Shown here one piece after another: positions 10,963 through 18,518 of a stretch of 64,000 nucleotides of DNA; positions within the stretch are counted from its first letter, which is position 1, and each line of letters starts with the position of its first letter. The DNA lies in the NCBI RefSeq assembly GCF_026914185.1, contig NC_070567.1, positions 2,754,001-2,818,000 on the forward strand, read 5' to 3'. This DNA comes from Puccinia triticina. Lineage: Eukaryota; Basidiomycota; Pucciniomycetes; Pucciniales; Pucciniaceae. The notes under the pieces were generated by a model. That model made no database searches. It was not told the DNA's origin and worked only from the letters and a program-made list of their open reading frames with translations. Both the position numbers and the translations under genes were made by a program.

Positions 10963-12009
10963 TCAAAATTCAGGAGTTGCCATGCTTGTCGCCGGTGCGG
11001 GTTGGAAAGAAGCGACAACATGACAGATGGTCCTCAAGGAATCAAAAGGAATAAGTGCCCCGTTGGGCAAGAAGAAGTTATTGCCTTTCTGTTCCACCAG
11101 ATTGGCCTCCTTGTCCTTCTTGATCTCGAAACATCGCCCCGTCCCGTGACCTTTGCGGTGACAATAGTAGCAGACCAAGGGTGGTACCTTTCCCGACGGC
11201 TGCGAGGGCTGAGTAGTGAATTTCTTTTCCAACCGTTGCTCAAAGGACTGCAACATTCGTGAAATCTTGTCAACGGTAGCCGACGGCTTTGGAGGCTCCG
11301 CGGGCACAGTAGGGCAACAATCCTTCTCCATTCGCTGCATGATCTCGTTCCCTTGCTGGAAAGCCCCTACAGGAACTGGCAACGACGACCTCGGATCTTC
11401 AAAAGTAAGGGCCGTCTGACCCTTCATCACCTCGGCGACGGCTTCCTCCAAAATCTCAAAGGAAGGAAGCTTGAACCTATTATCCAGCATAGTGATCATT
11501 GTCTTAGCCTTGATGAGATGGTCGCGCACGCGCTCCTGAACGCCAGTTGACAAGGATCTGTAGTAGAGGGTTCGCACTTCTTCAACAGAGTCAATGTGGG
11601 CTTTGCGCTACAGATACGACTGTATCGGCTCCCAGATGCGCCAGAAGTCCTGATAATCCACGACAGAGGAAACCCCTCCCTTCGCGGTCCAAGATTGCGT
11701 AAGTGCCTCCAGGTCCGGCAGAGTAAAGCGCGCCGTGTCAACTTGGCCCCAATAAGCAAGCATGGAAGCCTTCAAAGAGGACCAAACCGGCGGATCGTAC
11801 CCGTTGAGAGTCTCCAAAACGTCCTTGACTTTGGCCTTGCGCACGAAGAACCTCACTTGCTGCGCCATGTCGAATTCTGACGCGCCATCCAAATCCGCGG
11901 CCAATTGATAGTCCGCCAAGAAACGCTCAACATGTGTACCTTTGAAACCCAAGGCCTTATCCTGTGGCTTGATCTTCGCACGTCTCACGCCAGCTCCTGC
12001 ATCGGCCAT
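10963..12009 (-). pseudogene. Gypsy N gag with zinc knuckle, interrupted by a TAG stop
   Basis: The probable start is the ATG at 12009 (MADAGAGVRR). The capsid-like region contains FLADYQLAADLDG and LEALTQSW. A TAG at 11608-11610 breaks it after EPIQSYL; the same frame continues with RKAHIDSVEEV and runs to a TGA at 10963-10965. A zinc knuckle, CYYCHRKGHGTGRC (CX2CX4HX4C), lies near the C-terminus. Gag would form the particle and bind RNA. Because one stop alone interrupts an otherwise intact frame, the element died recently, or the stop is suppressed. Confidence 0.85.
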
Positions 12010-12112
12010 CGCAAATGACTGGAAAATGCAACCTGAAACCAAGAGAAAAAGCGCTTCCAAAGGGCTCACAATTGTGGCAATGTAATGCTTTGACACGAGC
12101 GTAGAGAAGCCC

Positions 12113-12164
12113 TAGGAGGTGCACAATTGGGAGGACTTACTTTTAGTCTCCTGTGCCTCCGCGA
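12113..12164 (-). repeat. Gypsy N internal repeat, copy 4 (GTAAGT module) upstream of gag
   Basis: Contains ATTGGGAGGACTTACTT; in element sense it lies between the primer binding site and gag. The GTAAGT is placed where a leader splice donor would be expected. Confidence 0.65.
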
Positions 12165-12244
12165 CTGAACACTAAAAAAAAGAAAAGAGAAATAAATCAA
12201 AGTTTGAGGAGTTGACCGCCAAGCGTCTTGAAACCGTGAAAATT

Positions 12245-12296
12245 GGCAAGACTGTAAATCTTGAGGTCGCTGGTTCAATCCCGGCTCGGGGGACCA
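12245..12296 (+). other. Extended primer-binding site: 52-nt 3' half of tRNA-Tyr(GUA) including CCA
   Basis: Read on the plus strand this is a tRNA 3' half: anticodon stem-loop CAAGACTGTAAATCTTG (anticodon GTA, no intron), variable loop, T arm GCTGG/TTCAATC/CCGGC, and acceptor 3' strand ending in CCA at 12294-12296. Two bases (AA) separate it from the LTR at 12299. On the minus strand it is the primer-binding site of gypsy N, but a normal site covers only about 18 bases. CCA and the spliced anticodon loop show it came from a mature tRNA, not a gene. Confidence 0.8.
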
Positions 12297-12298
12297 AA

Positions 12299-13046
12299 TG
12301 TGGAACTCCGTCCGTGCCAGGCGGCGGCAGTTGTTGGAGGGGAAAGGTTGGGGAATGCCCTCCGGGGATTGGTCGCAGAAAGAAGTGAGGATCTGAGAGC
12401 GATGAGGTATGAGGGGTTTTGATTTACGACGGCGTTGAGCGCGCGTTGGTGGGGTTGTATTTATTGAAGAGGGAGAGGAAAGGAATTGAGAAGGATGGGG
12501 AAAATTCGCAAAGAAGAGATCGTCGAAGGGCGCCGGAAGGCGGGATCAGAGTGAGGGGGATTGACAGAGAATGCCACGTGCGTGATAAGAAGGTATCCCA
12601 GATCGGCGGGACAGATAAAGCTCAAAAGAAGCTCCAGACAGCAATGAATAACCAGGATCAATAAAATTTGATGGAAAAATATGGTTCAGAGTCTCCCCCA
12701 TGCCGTCACATCGTCTAAGTTCGGACAGAACTTAGACTCCGGGCGCAGCACGCAGCGGGACCTTCATCATACACCCACGCGGGCAACAAACACAGAGAGA
12801 GGAGACAGACAAAAAGAACAAAACCAAAACAAAAACAACTAAACTCAGACAAAACCAACCCACCATCCAACACGCGCAGATAAGAAACAAAACAACAGAC
12901 AAATGTAGAAAGGAAAGAAACATGGAAGAAGGAAAGAAAATAAAGAGAGGCCACCACACTACATAGGAGAAACAAACCTGCGCGCCCGTCCGCGCACCAT
13001 TGCCGAATTTGATCTTGACACCGCGTGTACCGGATAGCGCACCACA
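12299..13046 (-). repeat. Gypsy N LTR (5' LTR relative to element sense)
   Basis: 748 bp, the partner of 5126-5873. It adjoins the tRNA-Tyr-derived primer-binding site on its inner side. Confidence 0.92.
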
Positions 13047-13790
13047 CCGGTCATTGAGGGATGTGACTCACCTCGATGAACGGTCATCACCGGTCATCAA
13101 GAGGTGTTATTACCCTTGATGACCGGTCTGACCGGTCATCAAGAGATGTGACTCACCTTGATGACCGGTGATGACCGGTCATCAAGAGGAGGTGTTATTA
13201 ACCTCAATGACCGGTGTGACTGATTATCAAGGTGTGAGTCCCCTTGATGACTGGTGTGACCGATTATCGAGGTGTGCACTGCAAAAAAAACTGTGTCAAC
13301 TGTGAGCAGTTGACATGCGGTAACTCTGAGGAAGCTTGTGGTGTTACACCAGCCTTACCCAAGGTTTGACTCAACCAAAGCGTCAATGCACAGTCACTGT
13401 GCACCTTGCACAGTGACTGTGCCAACAAAGGCACTTGTGCATTCAGGTGGAGTTACAATAGTAGCTTGGCTTGAGCATCCTGCATGTCAACTGCAAGCAG
13501 TTGACCAAGTTTTTTTTGCAGTGGTGAGTCCCCTCAATGACCGGTCTGTGCCGGTCATCGGGAGGTGTGACCGGTCCACGCCGGTCATCGAGAGGTGTGA
13601 GTCCCCTCGGTGACTGGCACAGACCGGTCATCGAGGGGAGATGTTACTCCCCTTGATGACTAGCACAGACCGGTCATCAAGAGGTGTGATTTCTGTGATT
13701 TCCCTCAATGACCGGCGGTCCGGTACAGACTGGTCATTGAGAGGAGATGTTAATCAGCTCAATGCCGGTCTATACCGGTCATGGATATCA
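13047..13790. repeat. E1 right arm inner zone: GATGACCGG palindrome array
   Basis: Same unit type as 4246-5121 (CTTGATGACCGG, spacer, CCGGTCATCAAG), interrupted by a MITE at 13277-13523. Confidence 0.85.
13277..13523. mobile_element. 247-bp CACTA-like MITE inside E1
   Basis: Terminal inverted repeats CACTGCAAAAAAAACT at the left and its complement ending GCAGTG at the right are flanked by GTG at 13274-13276 and 13524-13526. A CACTG start with a 3-bp duplication fits the CACTA (En/Spm, CMC) superfamily. Removing the insert restores the array linker GGTGTGAGTCCCC. The interior holds nested GCACAGTCACTGTGC-type palindromes and a GTCAACTG pair; no coding sequence. Confidence 0.75.
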
Positions 13791-13849
13791 GGAGGATCAA
13801 GTGGGGTGTGTTTGTACATAGCCCAGTTGAAGTTGTAGGCACTTCAGCT

Positions 13850-14142
13850 CTGGCTGGAGTGCACAGTACTGCACTCCCCTTTTGAGGAGGAGAAATATCA
13901 GGAATGGAGTGCTGGGGGAATGCACTCCAATCTGATGGAGTGAGACTCATGGGCACTCATTACATTTCCTGGCCACTGGAGTTCTTTGTGGTGCACTATA
14001 AAGATTCTTGAGTCCCCGGTTCTGCACTCCAATCGAGTTGGAGTACTCTAGTCTGTACTCCAACAATCATTGGAGTGCACACTCCATACACTCACTTTTG
14101 GAGTGCTTTTGGGATTTTTTTGGAGTGCATTTAGGCTGACCC
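13850..14142. repeat. E1 right arm outer zone: GGAGTGC/GCACTCC word array and right TIR
   Basis: Mirror of 3898-4235, ending with the terminal repeat TTTAGGCTGACCC at 14142. Confidence 0.8.
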
Positions 14143-14151
14143 TTCAAGCAA
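14143..14151. repeat. 9-bp target site duplication of E1, right copy
   Basis: TTCAAGCAA, identical to 3889-3897. Confidence 0.9.
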
Positions 14152-14789
14152 ACATTCCACGACAGGAATCACTCCTTTTGAACTCGAAAGAGGTTGGATC
14201 CCAAATACACCCTAGCTCTGAATGTTTCCAGAAAATGAGGTTTCAAGCAGGTGAACAAGCAGCTACATGTGTTAAAGAAGCAACTGAATACAACAAAGAA
14301 CGTTGGGATAAGACTCATAAAGACCATAACCTGGAAATAGGAGATATAGTTCCTATTTCAACTGTAAACTTTAACAACCTGGGAGGACCAAGGAAGCTAA
14401 AAGATGCTTTTATTGGCCCTTTTGTTATTAAAAGCTTTCATGGAAGAAATGCTGTAGAAGTTATTTTTTCTGAAGAATTTAATCAGAGACACCCTACTTT
14501 TCCAATTAGCTTATGTAAAAAGTACATTGACCCTGATAACAAATCTGTAAGAACTTCTACAGTACCAGTTGTTCCACCAATTGAAGTGGAACAAAGTTCA
14601 AAATTGCCCCTCAAAATTTTAAGAGAGAAAACTGTAAGGAAGCAAGGAAAAGATTGCAAGTTGTTTTTAGCAAGGTTCAGAAATAGTCAACCAGATGAAG
14701 ATCTATGGCTAGAACCTGAAAATATCAACAACAGTCAGGTCTTGCTTAGGCAATTCAGAGCTTCCAAAAGATCTAAAAATTCCTCTTGA
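14152..14789 (+). pseudogene. Gypsy A pol, C-terminal part (integrase C-terminus and chromodomain)
   Basis: This continues the integrase cut at 3897. The first about 50 bases read on in the Pol frame (HSTTGITPFELERG) but meet TAG, while the neighbouring frame continues, so a small frameshift lies between about 14150 and 14205. The main frame gives the integrase GPY/F-type region (KERWDKTHKDHNLEIGD, then GPFVIKSFHG) and a C-terminal chromodomain (LKILREKTVRKQG … LFLARFRN … EDLWLEPENI) before TGA at 14787-14789. A chromodomain integrase marks a chromovirus, a type that targets marked chromatin. Confidence 0.85.
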
Positions 14790-14814
14790 AGAGTAATTTT
14801 TTGGTGGGGGCAAA

Positions 14815-14880
14815 TGTCAGACACTGAGACACTAAGTCCATGTGTCTACAATGCTTAGTACATGTCTTATAGCCTAATGC
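14815..14880 (+). repeat. Start of gypsy A 3' LTR
   Basis: A purine-rich tract (GGTGGGGGCAAA) ends at 14814 and is followed by TGTCAGACACTGAG, the expected polypurine tract and LTR start 25 bases after the pol stop. The LTR is cut at about 14880 by element B. The TATA-bearing sequence after 18518 may be its remainder; the 5' LTR is outside the window, so this cannot be confirmed. Confidence 0.55.
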
Positions 14881-15099
14881 ACCACCTGCAAGCAGGTGTG
14901 GTTTTCTCCGCAGCCACACCCAGTGGTTTTCCAGTGGAACTCGCGCGGCCCCCGGAAAACTTGTGAGGCCCCCGGAAAACTTGTGAGGCCCCCGGAAAAC
15001 TCGTGAGGCCCCCGGAAACCATCATTCAGGGTGATGATACAGCACATATGTAACTCGCCCGCGGTCATCTGGCTGGTCAAATGACAACCAGCCAAGTTG

Positions 15100-15341
15100 T
15101 GCAGCTTGATGACCGGCGAGCCGCGGGTCATCAGGACACACCAATGACCGGACAACTGGCCGGTCATCAAGGTATACATGCCTCAATGACTGGTCAGAAG
15201 CCTGGTCGTCAAGTCAGACAGCTTGATGACCGGAGCCGGCCGGTCATCAAGAAGGTAGACACTTGATGACCAGCCATCTAACCGGTCATCATGAGGATAC
15301 ACCTCGATCACCGCCGACCGGCCAGCTGGCTGGTCATTGAA
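15100..15341. repeat. B left arm: GATGACCGG palindrome units
   Basis: Units such as CTTGATGACCGGAGCCGGCCGGTCATCAAG-type hairpins with linkers of about 15 bases (GTATACATGCC, GGACACACC). The same core as in E1 and C, with a different spacer and linker. Confidence 0.8.
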
Positions 15342-15627
15342 GTGTCTGTTAGAATTATGCCCCATGCCCAGAAGAGGGTCTATTTTCTTCCTTGTTCCTT
15401 TTCTTTCCATCAGGGTCCATTAGCCCCCTAGGCCCCTCTTAGGCCCCTTTCTCTCCATGTATTTCATTCGTCCCCTCATGAAATACAACCCTCACTTAGT
15501 TCCGAGCCCATATCAGTGAGTGTTGAGTTGTCTGTTAGTCTGCTACCATGATGCATCACCACAGTATGGCGGGCTGTTGGATCGACCCATGAGCACTACC
15601 AACCAACCACCCAGCTGGCAGCCACAA

Positions 15628-15713
15628 GCGTCTGTAGCCTAGTTGGTAAAGGCAGCACTCTAGTATGTGTCTCAGCATAGCTGAGGTCGTGAGTTCGACT
15701 CTCACCAGACACA
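15628..15713 (+). tRNA. tRNA-like cassette in TRIM left LTR (probably not a functional tRNA)
   Basis: It folds into tRNA parts: acceptor GCGTCTG/CAGACAC (one mismatch), D arm GCCT/AGGC with loop AGTTGGTAA, and T arm GTGAG/TTCGACT/CTCAC (perfect). A CTCAG…CTGAG hairpin sits where a long variable arm would be. The anticodon stem (GCAC/GTGT) is weak with an 8-base loop holding CTAGTA, so identity is unclear. The A box (TAGCCTAGTTGG) and B box (GAGTTCGACTC) look good. It is repeated in the right LTR. Confidence 0.5.
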
Positions 15714-16049
15714 TCTTCATTTTACAGTCTCTACAGGTTATGAGCCCAGAGCTACCTGAGCGCTACTTGCTTACAATAGAGACTTGATGAATTTGTGAAT
15801 GCTTACTTGTAAGACCACGCAAACCCCTATAAGCCTACATCTAGATCACGGGTTCAATCCCTACGCTGATCATCTTTCCTGGGTCTCATTCCCACCCTCT
15901 CTTGGGGTCAATCCCCACTTCCCATCATGTAGCAAGGGGGGGTGTTGAGTTGTCTGTTAGTCTGCTACCATGATGCATCACCACAGTATGGCGGGCTGTT
16001 GGATTGACCCATGAGCACTACCAACCAACCACCCAGCTGGCAGCCACAA

Positions 16050-16135
16050 GCGTCTGTAGCCTAGTTGGTAAAGGCAGCACTCTAGTATGTGTCTCAGCAT
16101 AGCTGAGGTCGTGAGTTTGACTCTCACCAGACACA
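16050..16135 (+). tRNA. tRNA-like cassette in TRIM right LTR, B box mutated
   Basis: Same sequence as 15628-15713 except that the T loop reads TTTGACT instead of TTCGACT. This weakens the B box. Confidence 0.4.
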
Positions 16136-16412
16136 TCTTCATTTTACAGTCTCTACAGTGAGACATGCTCTTTTGAGACTTCTCATCTGTTGTTCTGAGT
16201 CCCTGCACAGATTCTGTGCTTGATCATTTCCCAGCTCACCATTCTCAGTCTCAGGCCTTTGGCCATTATTTCTTCATGGTTAGAAGCCTGATCTACCTTC
16301 TTTGCTAACCTCAGTCATATCTCAATCGACTCGGCTACGTATATCATCAAAACCATCTCCTCGCTTCCTCCACCTCTCGATTCTACCTTCCGTCGCTATC
16401 AACTCGTCTACC

Positions 16413-17252
16413 ATGGCAAACAAGATCTCGTCTACAGTGGTTTCCTCCAAGATTCGGCTCGACTCTACAAACTACTTCGGTTGGATTGTCCAGATGCACG
16501 CACGCTTTCGTAGGATGGACTGCCTCGATTTCGTCCTCGGTCGGACAGTCAAACCCGAGAAACCTGAAGAAGTAGCAGCCTGGAGCAAGAAAAACGAGGA
16601 GGCATACTTCGAGATCATTGATCACGTCGATGTCGAGCACATGACTCTCATCGGTGGCTCGGTTCCCCCTAATCAACAGTTCGATGGCTGCTTCGTTTGG
16701 AACATTCTCAAGGCAAAGTACGCAGCCAATGACGATGTCGCAAAACTTGTTGCTCTGGAATCTCTCAACGAACTGGAGTACACAACCATACCGGCCTTCA
16801 TTGCGGCAGTACGTCAAATCAATCAACGGCTCATCATGGCCAACTTCGATCTCGGAAATCTAATGGTACTCGCTAAGCTACCCCGCGATCGGTTCCAGTC
16901 GTTCCGCGACATAATCACAATGGGTTTCGCAGCCGAAAACCTAGAATCACTTCTCCGTTGACTTGAAAATTACGGAGCCCAGAACAAAATCTTGACCGAT
17001 GAAAACTATCGACCTGATCAAGCGGCTCTCTTCACATCAACTCCTAGTCAACTTACCTGCCCCAGCTGCAAGAAGACTTTCAAGATCTGTACTCACTGCC
17101 AGAAGACCGGCCACTCGGCCGACATGTGCTATCAAAAACATCCGGACAAGCGACCGACCTCCTCCTCAACACCCCAAGTCCACTTTGCTGCAACCAACGA
17201 TCCCACCGATCTTACCAACAAAGACGAACAGGCCTACTTCCTTGCTCTCTAA
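16413..17252 (+). pseudogene. TR-GAG gag polyprotein (copia-type, UBN2-like) with one in-frame TGA
   Basis: The chosen start is ATG 16413 in a good context (ACCATGG), giving MANKISSTVVSSKIRLDSTN. The next about 180 residues follow the copia Gag pattern (LDSTNYFGWIVQMHARF … AWSKKNEEAYFEIIDHV … LESLNELEYTTIPAF). A TGA at 16959-16961 interrupts before LENYGAQNKIL. The same frame continues to a zinc knuckle CTHCQKTGHSADMC and stops at 17250-17252. It would form particles and package the element RNA. One point mutation explains the break. Confidence 0.8.
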
Positions 17253-17646
17253 CTTGCCCATCTCCTTTTTTTTCTTTCCCTTCTTTTCTAATCACCTCTT
17301 GATAGTCAACTCTAGCTCTTGTCTCAGCCCCTCTGGTCATGAGTCAGGGGGGGTGTTAGAATTATGCCCCATGCCCAGAAGAGGGTTTATTTTCTTCCTT
17401 GTTCCTTTTCTTTCCATCAGGGTCCATTAGCCCCCTAGGCCCCTCTTAGGCCCCTTTCTCTCCATGTATTTCATTTGTCCCCTCATGAAATACAACCCTC
17501 ACTTAGTTCCGAGCCCATATCAGTGAGACATGCTCTTTTGAGACTTCTCATCTGTTGTTCTGAGTCCCTGCACAGATTCTGTGCTTGATCATTTCCCAGC
17601 TCACCATTCTCAGTCTCAGGCCTTTGGCCATTATTTCTTCAGTGTC

Positions 17647-18370
17647 CTTGATGACCGGCTGGCTCCGGTCATCGAGGTACATGTATATACCTTGATGACC
17701 AGCCATCTGACCAGTCATCGAGGTATACACCTCAATGACCGGCCAACTGGCTGGCCATCAAAATGTGTACCTTGATGACCGGTCAGCTGGTTGGTCGTCA
17801 AGGTATACAGGCACCTTGATGAACGGAGCCGGCTGGTTGTCCAGGCATACCCCTTGATCAGCCGGTCATCAGAGCCAGCAGGCCATCAAGCCCTTGATCA
17901 TCCATGACCAGAGCCGACCTGCCATTAAGGCATACACCTTGATGACCGGCCGGCTCGGGTCGGGTCATCAAGGTACATTCATACCTCAAAGACCAGCCGG
18001 CTGGCCGGTCATCGAGGTACACATTTTGATTGCCAGCCAGTTGGCCGGTCATTGAATTGAGTTGTATACCTCGATGACTGGTCGGACGGCTGGTCATCGA
18101 GGTATATACATGTACCTCGATGACCGGAGCTAGCCAATCATCAAGGACACTTCAATGACCAGCCAGCTGGCCGGTCGGCGCTGAACGAGGTGTATCCTTG
18201 ATGACCGGTTAGATGGCCGGTCATCACGTGTCTAGCTTCTTGATGACCGGCCGGCTCTGGTCATTGAGCTGTCTGCCTTGACGACCAGCCGTCTGACCAG
18301 TCATCGAGGCATGTATACCTTGATGACCGGCCAGCTGTCTGGTCATCGGTGTGTCCTGCACAACTTGGCT
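17647..18370. repeat. B right arm: GATGACCGG palindrome units
   Basis: About a dozen hairpin units (CCTTGATGACCGG…CCGGTCATCAAGGTAT variants) with GTATAC-type linkers, continuing the B left arm beyond the inserted TR-GAG. Confidence 0.8.
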
Positions 18371-18518
18371 GGTCATCATTTGACCAGCCAGATGACCGGC
18401 CCGGGCGAGTTATGTGACGTATCATCACCCCGAATGATGGTTTCCGGGGGCCGCGCAAGTTCAGTTGGAAAACCACTGGGTGTGGCTGCGGAGCAAACCA
18501 CACCCGCTTGCGGGTGGT

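Larger units (their letters stand above)
5126..13046 (-). mobile_element. Gypsy N: full-length Ty3/gypsy retrotransposon nested in E1 (minus strand)
   Basis: Two 748-bp LTRs (5126-5873 and 12299-13046) flank gag, protease, RT/RNase H and integrase, all on the minus strand. The LTRs start TGTGGAACTCC, end GCGCACCACA and differ at about 15 positions by my count (about 98% identity), so this is a fairly recent insertion. The flanks are ACGG (5122-5125) and CCGG (13047-13050). Joining them restores the GACCGGTCTGACCGGTCAT unit of the E1 array, so a 4-bp duplication with one later substitution is likely. Gag has an in-frame TAG, so this copy is probably inactive. Confidence 0.92.
3898..14142. mobile_element. 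E1: 10.2-kb terminal-inverted-repeat (Mutator-like/foldback) element, nested host of gypsy N
   Basis: The left end GGGTCAGCCTAAATGCACTC is mirrored at the right end (…TTTAGGCTGACCC, ending 14142) and flanked by a perfect 9-bp duplication, the size usual for Mutator-like elements. Without gypsy N (5126-13046) it is about 2.3 kb with no transposase, so it is non-autonomous. Each arm has two zones in mirror order: an outer zone of GGAGTGC/GCACTCC words (3898-about 4235; about 13850-14142) and an inner zone of GATGACCGG/CCGGTCATC palindromes (about 4246-5121; 13047-13790). The insertion splits the gypsy A integrase. Confidence 0.85.
15521..16157 (+). mobile_element. 637-bp TRIM with tRNA-like sequence in both LTRs
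   Basis: Two 215-bp LTRs (15521-15735, 15943-16157) run TGTTGAGTTG…CTCTACA, differ at two positions and are flanked by GTGAG duplications (15516-15520, 16158-16162). The primer site GGTTATGAGCCC just after the left LTR is complementary to an initiator tRNA-Met anticodon loop (half-tRNA priming, as known in copia-type elements). AAGGGGGGG precedes the right LTR as polypurine tract. The internal part is about 207 bases and non-coding. Each LTR holds an 86-nt tRNA-like sequence with Pol III A- and B-box-like motifs. Confidence 0.88.
15347..17641 (+). mobile_element. TR-GAG: gag-only LTR retrotransposon inside B
   Basis: Two 288-bp LTRs start TGTTAGAATTATGCC and end TTATTTCTTCA. The left one (15347-15520 plus 16163-16276) is split by a TRIM; the right one is 17354-17641. 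The target duplication GTGTC flanks it exactly (15342-15346, 17642-17646). The inner side of the left LTR is followed by TGGTTAGAAGCCTGATC (primer site, resembling the complement of a tRNA-Arg(UCU) anticodon arm), and GGGGGG precedes the right LTR. Only a copia-type gag is encoded, so it depends on another element for Pol. Confidence 0.88.
14881..18518. mobile_element. B: long terminal-inverted-repeat element carrying a TR-GAG insertion
   Basis: The left end ACCACCTGCAAGCAGGTGTG and the complement of the right end (ACCACCCGCAAGCGGGTGTG, ending 18518) pair with few mismatches over roughly 300 bases, including AGCCACACCCAGTGGTTTTC. Inside the arms are GATGACCGG…CCGGTCATC hairpin units (about 15100-15341, 17647-18370). 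Without the LTR element in its middle it is about 1.3 kb and non-coding. I found no convincing target duplication at the outer ends. Confidence 0.8.

Noticed and set aside
14881..18518. Target duplication for element B
   Set aside because: Sequences just outside the ends (GCCTAATGC on the left, GATGGTTAA on the right) do not match at any length from 3 to 11, so none is claimed.
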